NCBI GenBank assembly: GCA_050700115.1
Contig: JBOHGG010000023.1
Span: 1-64,000 of the forward strand
Direction: 5' to 3'
DNA length: 64,000 bases
Origin: GCA-003244245 sp050700115
Lineage (GTDB): Bacteria > Actinomycetota > Actinomycetes > Mycobacteriales > Pseudonocardiaceae
The notes beneath the pieces are model-generated. The model worked only from the letters and a program-made list of their open reading frames with translations. It had not been told where the DNA came from and searched no databases. Position 1 is the first letter of the stretch, and each line of letters begins with the position of its first letter. Shown piece after piece: positions 59,330-64,000 of the stretch. Both the position numbers and the translations under genes were made by a program.

Positions 59330-59455
59330 TCAGCCATCAAAGGATGTCTCGCCGTCACAATTCTCTCCCGTGGCGCCGAGGGTGTCTTCGCCGAACTCAC
59401 CCAGCTCCACCAACAAGGGGGGCTCGTAGAGCGTGGCTGTCGTTCGCTCGTCCAT
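59330..59455 (-). CDS. Lasso peptide precursor
   Basis: 41 residues with a strong GGAGG 5 nt before ATG 59455. The leader shows the lasso signature YEPPLLVELGEFGEDTL (Tyr-x-x-Pro, Gly-x-Phe) and Thr25 at the -2 position. The predicted core is GATGENCDGETSFDG (15 residues). Gly1 and Asp8 give the expected 8-residue macrolactam ring, which contains one Cys; the tail is GETSFDG, acidic and short. Its own SARP-type promoter is at 59579-59610. Confidence 0.88.
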   Translation of the reverse strand: MDERTTATLYEPPLLVELGEFGEDTLGATGENCDGETSFDG

Positions 59456-59578
59456 CACTACCTCCGCTGATCGTGTCGTCGGTCGCCCGGGCGGGCTACC
59501 CGAGCGGGCTACCCGAAACCACCGTGCATGCCAGCCGATAGAGCCGTGCCCCAGACCGGCTGACGTACCGCCAACCAC

Positions 59579-59610
59579 ACGTTAGGAAGGGAGCGCAAAG
59601 CTGACGCAAT
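59579..59610 (-). promoter_or_regulatory. SARP-type operator/promoter for the lasso precursor
   Basis: Minus strand: ATTGCGT, CAGC, TTTGCGC, 8 nt, then -10 box TAACGT (59584-59579). The leader to ATG 59455 is about 115 nt. The sequence flanking the -10 resembles that of the sites at 600-631 and 59112-59143. Confidence 0.7.
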
Positions 59611-59635
59611 CGACGCGCGATTCCGCACTGCATCG

Positions 59636-60058
59636 TCAGTACGTCGCCACGGGTGGGATGGTGAGTAAGGGTCGGTAGTGGCCGGCTGGGTGGGGTTCGC
59701 CGATCGGCTGGTTGTCGACCTGGATCCAGGCGTGCGCGCCGAAGGGGTTGGTGCGCACGCCTGTGCACCAGGTGGGCCAGGTGCCGTGGACGCGGCAGTA
59801 GAGGGTGGCGGCGATGGAGCGTTGCAGGCAGCCTTTGCCAGCGCAGCGCAGGCTGACCGCGACCACTGCTTGGCGGGCGGCTTCGGCTTGCGGCTGGGTG
59901 GCGGGCCGGGCGCCGCGGCGGGCGAGTTCCAGCACGCTGCGCAGCCGGCCGGGGCGCAGCGTGGCCAGCAGCCGGGCGGCGCCCACCGCGAGCAGGGGCA
60001 GCACGCGGTGGTGTGGAGGTAGCCGACGTTGGTGTTCCAGGGCGACGGGAACGCTCAT
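59636..60058 (-). CDS. Lasso peptide B2 leader peptidase (transglutaminase-like)
   Basis: 140 residues. The papain/transglutaminase-type catalytic Cys is in GKGCLQRSIA, the His in GAHAWIQ and the Asp/Asn in VDNQPIGE, in the order and spacing of McjB C-terminal/LarD-type B2 proteins. It removes the leader after Thr-x. ATG 60058 overlaps the stop of B1 (ATGA). Confidence 0.88.
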   Translation of the reverse strand: MSVPVALEHQRRLPPHHRVLPLLAVGAARLLATLRPGRLRSVLELARRGARPATQPQAEAARQAVVAVSLRCAGKGCLQRSIAATLYCRVHGTWPTWCTGVRTNPFGAHAWIQVDNQPIGEPHPAGHYRPLLTIPPVATY

Positions 60059-60316
60059 GACGGCGCCACCAGCTTCGCGGTGTGCAGGTGGTCGATGATG
60101 GCGGTGACGTCGTACTCGGCCTGCTGGGGGTCGATGCCGTACCGGGTGGCGAGGCCGGCGGCGATGTGGTCGGGATGGTGGCCCGCCAGCAGGGCCGCTA
60201 GCACGTGGGCGCCGGTGGGGTTGAGTTGCCAGTAGCGGCCGGGTGCGTTCGTCAAGCAGGACCAGGCCATCGTCGGTGTCGGTGGCGGCGATGTCAGGGC
60301 GCAGCCGTAGCGGCAT
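60055..60316 (-). pseudogene. Lasso B1 (PqqD-like RRE) gene with a +1 frameshift
   Basis: From ATG 60316 the frame gives MPLRLRPDIAATDTDDGLVLLDERT, cut here to the PqqD-type start DGLVLLDERT, then leaves frame; the expected continuation GRYWQLNPTGAHVLAALLAG is in the -1 register to the stop at 60055. One extra C in a CCC run near 60240 explains the break. The product would bind the precursor leader. As written the gene cannot make the full protein. Confidence 0.8.
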
Positions 60317-62140
60317 CAGTCCTCCTGGGGGATGGTGGTGTTTGGGTGGCGCGGAGCCAGGTCTCGCAGCCCAGCAGGTCTTCCAAGGCAAAGATCGCAG
60401 CGTTGTCGACTTGGGGTTTGAGCAGCTCGCGACGGAGCAGGTCGGGGTTGATCAGGCCGTGGGTGGCCAGCGCGGAGTCAGCGAAGATCTCCAGGATGTG
60501 CGGCAGGTGCCGGCGCAGGCCGACGCGGACGTCTTCGCCGAATTCTCCTTTGGTGGTGCGGGCGGCGATGGTGTCGGGCAGGATGCTGCGCATCGCCTCG
60601 ACCAGCAGCGGCTTGTACCGCCGGGGTGTCCTACGTTCGTGTGGGCGGACCGCGAGCGCGGCCTCGACCACCCGAATCGTCGAAATAGGGCAGCTCCAGG
60701 CGCAGCCCGGCGGTGGCATACACCCGGGACAGCTGCCGGTAGGCCGGTCCCATCATCCGCAGGATGGCCAGGACGACGTGTTGGCCACGGTCGGCTGCCA
60801 GGGGTCGGGCCTGCTCGCCGAGGGAGTGCAGCACAGCCCGGGTGGTGTCGACCGCCGGGGGGGTGACCCACCCCGGCGCCCGCAGCGGGTGACCCCAGCC
60901 CAGCGGTGGGGTGCGGCGCGGCAGCGGCCCGGTGGTCAGCTGCTGGGCCTGCTGGTGCCACCAGGCACCAAGGCTGCCGCAGCGGGCCAGACCCGACACG
61001 GTGGCGGCCCACGGCCAGCGGTGCAACGCCCGGTGACCGCGCAGGTGCCGGACCGCGGTGACCGGCTGCCGGCGTAGCAGCGGATGCAGATAGGCCACCG
61101 GGCCGTGGAACAGCTCGTCACCACCGTGCCCGGCCAGGTGTTTCCAGGCGCCGTGCGCGGCCAGCAGCTTGGCGTTGTGCCGGACGCGGGCCAGGGTCCG
61201 GGTGAACCGGTAGGGGGCTTCGGTATCGCCGGTATCGCCGGCGCCGGCGAAAATGCCGGGCATCTCGGCCTGCGGGAGCACGAGATGCCCGGCCTGCGGG
61301 AGCGCGTGGGCGGCGTGGGCGGCGAACACGGCGTCGTCGTTGGCCACATCGGCCCTCGGCCCACCGGAAGGTCAGCAGGTCCGGCATGCCCGCCCGCGCG
61401 GCCAGAAAACACAGCGAGGTCGAGTCCATCCCGCCGGACAGATCCGCACTCAGCCGCCCCTGCACGGGCCTGCGCGCTGCCACCGCCGTGTCCAGTGCGT
61501 CACGCACCGCGGCCGCGCCCACGGTCAAAGCCACCTTCGGCCCGGGTGGCTGCCACCACCGCACTTCGCCGAACCTGCCATCGGGGTCGATCCGCAAATA
61601 GCGGTCCGGGGGCAGTGCCCGAACACCCCGCCACAGGCTTCGCTCGCTCAACGGTGGTGCCACCGTGGGTCCACAGGTCACCCGGACCGCCAGCGCCTGC
61701 TCATCGATGCCCGAGCCGGCCACCATGGCGAGCACATCGGCCCGGTCACCGGCTACCGGCATTCCCTCCACCTGGGTGTGGAACACCCGGCGCACCCCGG
61801 TCACGCTGCCCTGCACCCGCACCACACCGTCGATCGAGGCCACCAGATGGAAACAGCCCGGCAACACCCGCGCCACCGCGTCCAACTCGGCCGCCGTCCG
61901 CACCCTGGCGACCAGGTCTGTCAGCCGGGTGGCGGTGACCGGGCACGATCCGATCACCGCCGCCCGCAGTGATCCCACCGTCGCCACGGTGACCTCATCC
62001 TGATCGGAGCTGCCGACCAGCCACGGACTGCCCGACGCATGCGCCAGCACCCACCGCGACAGTGATGGCCACCCAGCCAGCACCGGCCGCGCGTCCGGCC
62101 GATCCGGCAGAACCATCCAGCCCTCGATCAGGACACTCAC
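60294..62140 (-). pseudogene. Lasso cyclase (asparagine-synthetase-like) gene with two +1 frameshifts
   Basis: The gene runs from GTG 62140 (GGAGGAG 7 nt upstream) to 60294 and would encode about 614 residues, a close paralogue of 795-2546. The PPi loop SGGMDS is intact. The reading frame is broken by an extra G in GGG near 61352 (after DLLTFRWAE) and an extra T near 60680 (after ELPYFDD); repairing both restores homology throughout. The 3' end overlaps B1 by 23 nt. The open frame upstream of 62140 contains the promoter and is not coding. Confidence 0.85.
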
Positions 62141-62232
62141 CCCGGCAACTCCTCCGCCGCTATTGCGATTGTCATGATCCTGAGCGGCAAGGCCGGTAGG
62201 CGTGCTCAGTCGGCTGATATACCGCACAAAAC

Positions 62233-62264
62233 ACGCTAGGGAGGAAGCGCAAGCCTGGCGTAAG
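62233..62264 (-). promoter_or_regulatory. SARP-type operator/promoter for the lasso cyclase operon
   Basis: Minus strand: CTTACGC, CAGG, CTTGCGC, 8 nt, then -10 box TAGCGT (62238-62233). The leader to GTG 62140 is about 85 nt. Confidence 0.75.
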
Positions 62265-62377
62265 CGCCGCGAAATGAGACGCGCGACACGCACGTCGTTA
62301 CCGCGCTCGTGGGTGGTGCCGCTGGACCTCGGTAGGGTGTCCGCTTTCTCCACAACCTAGAACCGGGGTGGAGTGGG

Positions 62378-63856
62378 ATGTCGAAGAGCAGGCTGGGCCT
62401 GCTGGCTCTGCTGGTGGTCGTTGTCGCCGTGACGGTGGCGGTTGCGTCGGGAGCTCTCTCGGGGCCACGGGATCTCCCGCGCGCTGACGGTCCGATCACG
62501 GATCCGATTCCAGGAAAACCGATCGGGGCCGGCCTCGCGCTGACTCTCCAGGAGTTCGTCACGATGCCGCGATCGGACCCACCGCCGATCGACGACCCGC
62601 GGGTCAAGCGCTGGGCCCGGATCAACTTCCTGGGTGAGGTTCCGGACGGTTCGGGGCGGCTGTTCGTGCCTGACCTCAACGGCAAGATGTACTTCATCGA
62701 GAACGGGACGTCGCGGGAGTACCTCGACGTTGCCGCCGAGTTCTCTCCCGATTTCTGGCTCGAATACGGCCTCGGGAGCGGTTTCGGGTTCGTGACATTC
62801 CACCCTGACTTCGCGAAGAACGGTAAATTTTACACGGTCCACACCGAGGCACGCGACGCGCTCACGACAAAGACTCCACATTTGCCGGCCCAGGACCGCA
62901 CCCTCGCGCACGGCGTGCTCACCGAGTGGACGGCAGCCGATCCGTCCTCGAGAACCTTCAGCGGAACCCGTCGAGAAGTGCTCCGGCTCGCGTTCGGGAG
63001 TCACATACACGGGATCCAGGAGATCGGTTTCAACCCGACGGCCAAGCCCGGCGACGATGACTACGGGCTGCTCTATATCGCAGTAGGTGACGGTGGCAGC
63101 GGGTTGCACACCGACGATCCGCAGACATTGGGGATACCGCAGGGAAAGATCCTGCGGATCGATCCGCTGGGCACGAACGGGCCTGGCGGCGGATACGGGA
63201 TTCCCTCGACGAACCCCTTCATGGGCAAGTCGGGTGCCCTGGCGGAGATCTATGCCTATGGGCTGCGCGATCCCTACCGCTTCAGCTGGGACCCGCACGG
63301 GGGCAACCGGATGCTGCTGGGCAATATGGGCCAGCACGCCATCGAGTCGATCTACGAGGTCCAGGCGGGCGACAACTTCGGGTGGGGCAAGCGGGAGGGT
63401 CCGTTCGTGTTCAAGCGCGAGGACCGCTGCCACGTTTACCCGTTACCGGAAGACGACGAGCAGCACGGTTACACCTATCCGGTGGCCGCCTACGACCACG
63501 ATCCGCCGCCGGGTTGGCCCTGCGATCGCGACAGCGGGCACGCGGTGGTCGGCGGCTTCGTCTATCGCGGCGACGACATGCCGGAGTTGAGCGGCAAGTA
63601 TGTGTTCGGCGACGCCGTGGACGGTCGGATCTTCTACACCGAGGCCGGCGAGATGCGCCGGGGCAACGGGAACTTGGCCAAGGTCTACGAGTTATTGCTC
63701 CTCGACGGCACGGGCAGGCAGGTGACGATGCAAGACCTGGCCGGCGACTCCCGGGTCGATCTCCGGTTCGGCAGCGGCGGTGATGGCGAGCTCTACATGC
63801 TGTCCAAAGCGAACGGGAAGATCTGGAAAGTGACCGGTGCCACCCGCGTCCGCTAG
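62378..63856 (+). CDS. Secreted PQQ-dependent glucose/sorbosone dehydrogenase-like protein
   Basis: 492 residues. An N-terminal Sec signal/anchor (KSRLGLLALLVVVVAVTVAV) precedes a six-bladed beta-propeller of the GSDH family: GLLYIAVGDGGSGLHTDDPQ, GKILRIDPLG, YGLRDPYRFSWDP and VVGGFVYRGDDMPELSGKYVFGD, shown here as short motifs. His and Arg residues for PQQ and Asp/Glu for calcium are plausible. It probably oxidises sugars outside the membrane or serves as a structural propeller. The gene is unrelated to the lasso locus and reads away from it. Confidence 0.85.
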   Translation: MSKSRLGLLALLVVVVAVTVAVASGALSGPRDLPRADGPITDPIPGKPIGAGLALTLQEFVTMPRSDPPPIDDPRVKRWARINFLGEVPDGSGRLFVPDLNGKMYFIENGTSREYLDVAAEFSPDFWLEYGLGSGFGFVTFHPDFAKNGKFYTVHTEARDALTTKTPHLPAQDRTLAHGVLTEWTAADPSSRTFSGTRREVLRLAFGSHIHGIQEIGFNPTAKPGDDDYGLLYIAVGDGGSGLHTDDPQTLGIPQGKILRIDPLGTNGPGGGYGIPSTNPFMGKSGALAEIYAYGLRDPYRFSWDPHGGNRMLLGNMGQHAIESIYEVQAGDNFGWGKREGPFVFKREDRCHVYPLPEDDEQHGYTYPVAAYDHDPPPGWPCDRDSGHAVVGGFVYRGDDMPELSGKYVFGDAVDGRIFYTEAGEMRRGNGNLAKVYELLLLDGTGRQVTMQDLAGDSRVDLRFGSGGDGELYMLSKANGKIWKVTGATRVR

Positions 63857-63902
63857 TTCACCGCCCCGGGCAGGCGGCCAGCGGCGTTGTCAAGGGGGAG
63901 CT

Positions 63903-64000
63903 ATGACCCACGAGCAGGTGAGCTCGATGTCCAGACGGTTGACAATCGTTGTTGCTGTTCTCGGCACGGTGGCTTTGTCGGCGTCACAGGGATGCGCGCG
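63903..64000 (+). CDS. Start of a probable lipoprotein gene (truncated by the window)
   Basis: ATG 63903 follows AAGGGGGAGCT. The first 32 codons give a basic start, a hydrophobic segment (LTIVVAVLGTVALSASQG) and a Cys in SQGC that can serve as a lipobox. It lies 46 nt after the dehydrogenase-like gene and may be its operon partner. The remainder is outside the window. Confidence 0.65.
   Translation, partial: MTHEQVSSMSRRLTIVVAVLGTVALSASQGCA

Noticed and set aside
61118..62353. ATG at 62353 as start of the second lasso cyclase
   Set aside because: The frame upstream of GTG 62140 contains the SARP-type promoter and has no homology to cyclases; GTG 62140 has a good ribosome site and matches the start of the paralogue.
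1..64000. CRISPR arrays, tRNA/rRNA genes, IS elements or integrases
   Set aside because: I looked for regular repeat-spacer structure, cloverleaf-like stretches and transposase motifs and saw none. The repeats found are promoters, hairpins and gene duplications.

Overview
The window is about 68% GC with dense gene packing, frequent GTG/TTG starts and many ATGA/GTGA overlaps. It has paired XRE-DUF5753/DUF397 genes, XRE-type regulators next to small Cys/His proteins, a SARP regulator and several biosynthetic operons. All of this points to a filamentous actinomycete, most likely of the Pseudonocardiales (inference from gene style only).

Layout. (1) 1-9.1 kb: a Gly-rich RiPP-like peptide, an orphan lasso-type asparagine-synthetase-like cyclase, two near-identical XRE-DUF5753 regulators flanking a SAM methyltransferase, a SARP regulator and a MacB/FtsX-type permease. 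(2) 9.1-28.8 kb: a large biosynthetic cluster built as divergent operons. Leftward are two Gfo/Idh oxidoreductases, a TIM-barrel isomerase, an M20 hydrolase, an Ldh-family dehydrogenase and a small conserved protein. Rightward are two DegT-type aminotransferases, a UbiA prenyltransferase, an amine-oxidase-type flavoenzyme, a flavin halogenase, an AMP ligase, a GPP-C-methyltransferase-like enzyme and a CMD protein, then a tandem CaiB/BaiF protein and a second AMP ligase. (3) 28.9-36.7 kb: regulators, small Cys-rich proteins, a class I lysyl-tRNA synthetase and a flavoprotein. (4) 36.8-56.2 kb: a thiopeptide-type RiPP cluster with a precursor (41908-42132), ocin-ThiF/E1, YcaO, a LanB glutamylation protein, two split LanB C-terminal-type proteins (probably eliminase and pyridine synthase) and a SagB dehydrogenase. 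Accessory genes are two flavin monooxygenases, a tandem helical protein, a nucleotide-sugar dehydrogenase, a methyltransferase and an FMN reductase. (5) 56.3-62.3 kb: a lasso peptide locus (exporter, response regulator, precursor, B2, B1, cyclase). Its B1 and cyclase genes carry three single-base insertions. (6) 62.3 kb to the end: a secreted sugar-dehydrogenase-like protein and the start of a lipoprotein.

Two cis-regulatory systems stand out. Seven leftward sites have two heptamers (consensus CTTGCGC/CTTACGC) on an 11-bp period, placed exactly 8 bp from a TAxxxT -10 box. This is the known geometry of SARP operators. They precede the Gly-rich peptide, both lasso cyclases, the lasso precursor, the response-regulator/exporter operon, the MacB permease and one XRE region, so they link the two ends of the window to the SARP at 6973-7821. 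Separately, nine good copies (plus one weak copy) of a second element have a GTAC-type palindrome placed 81-82 nt upstream of a TAxxxT box, with a GGTGAT block between. They occur mostly as divergent pairs and tie the 9-29 kb and 38-56 kb clusters together. Duplication has been active here: a decayed second copy of the thiopeptide leader lies upstream of the sugar dehydrogenase, and the E1-YcaO junction is duplicated around a 3.5-kb insertion.
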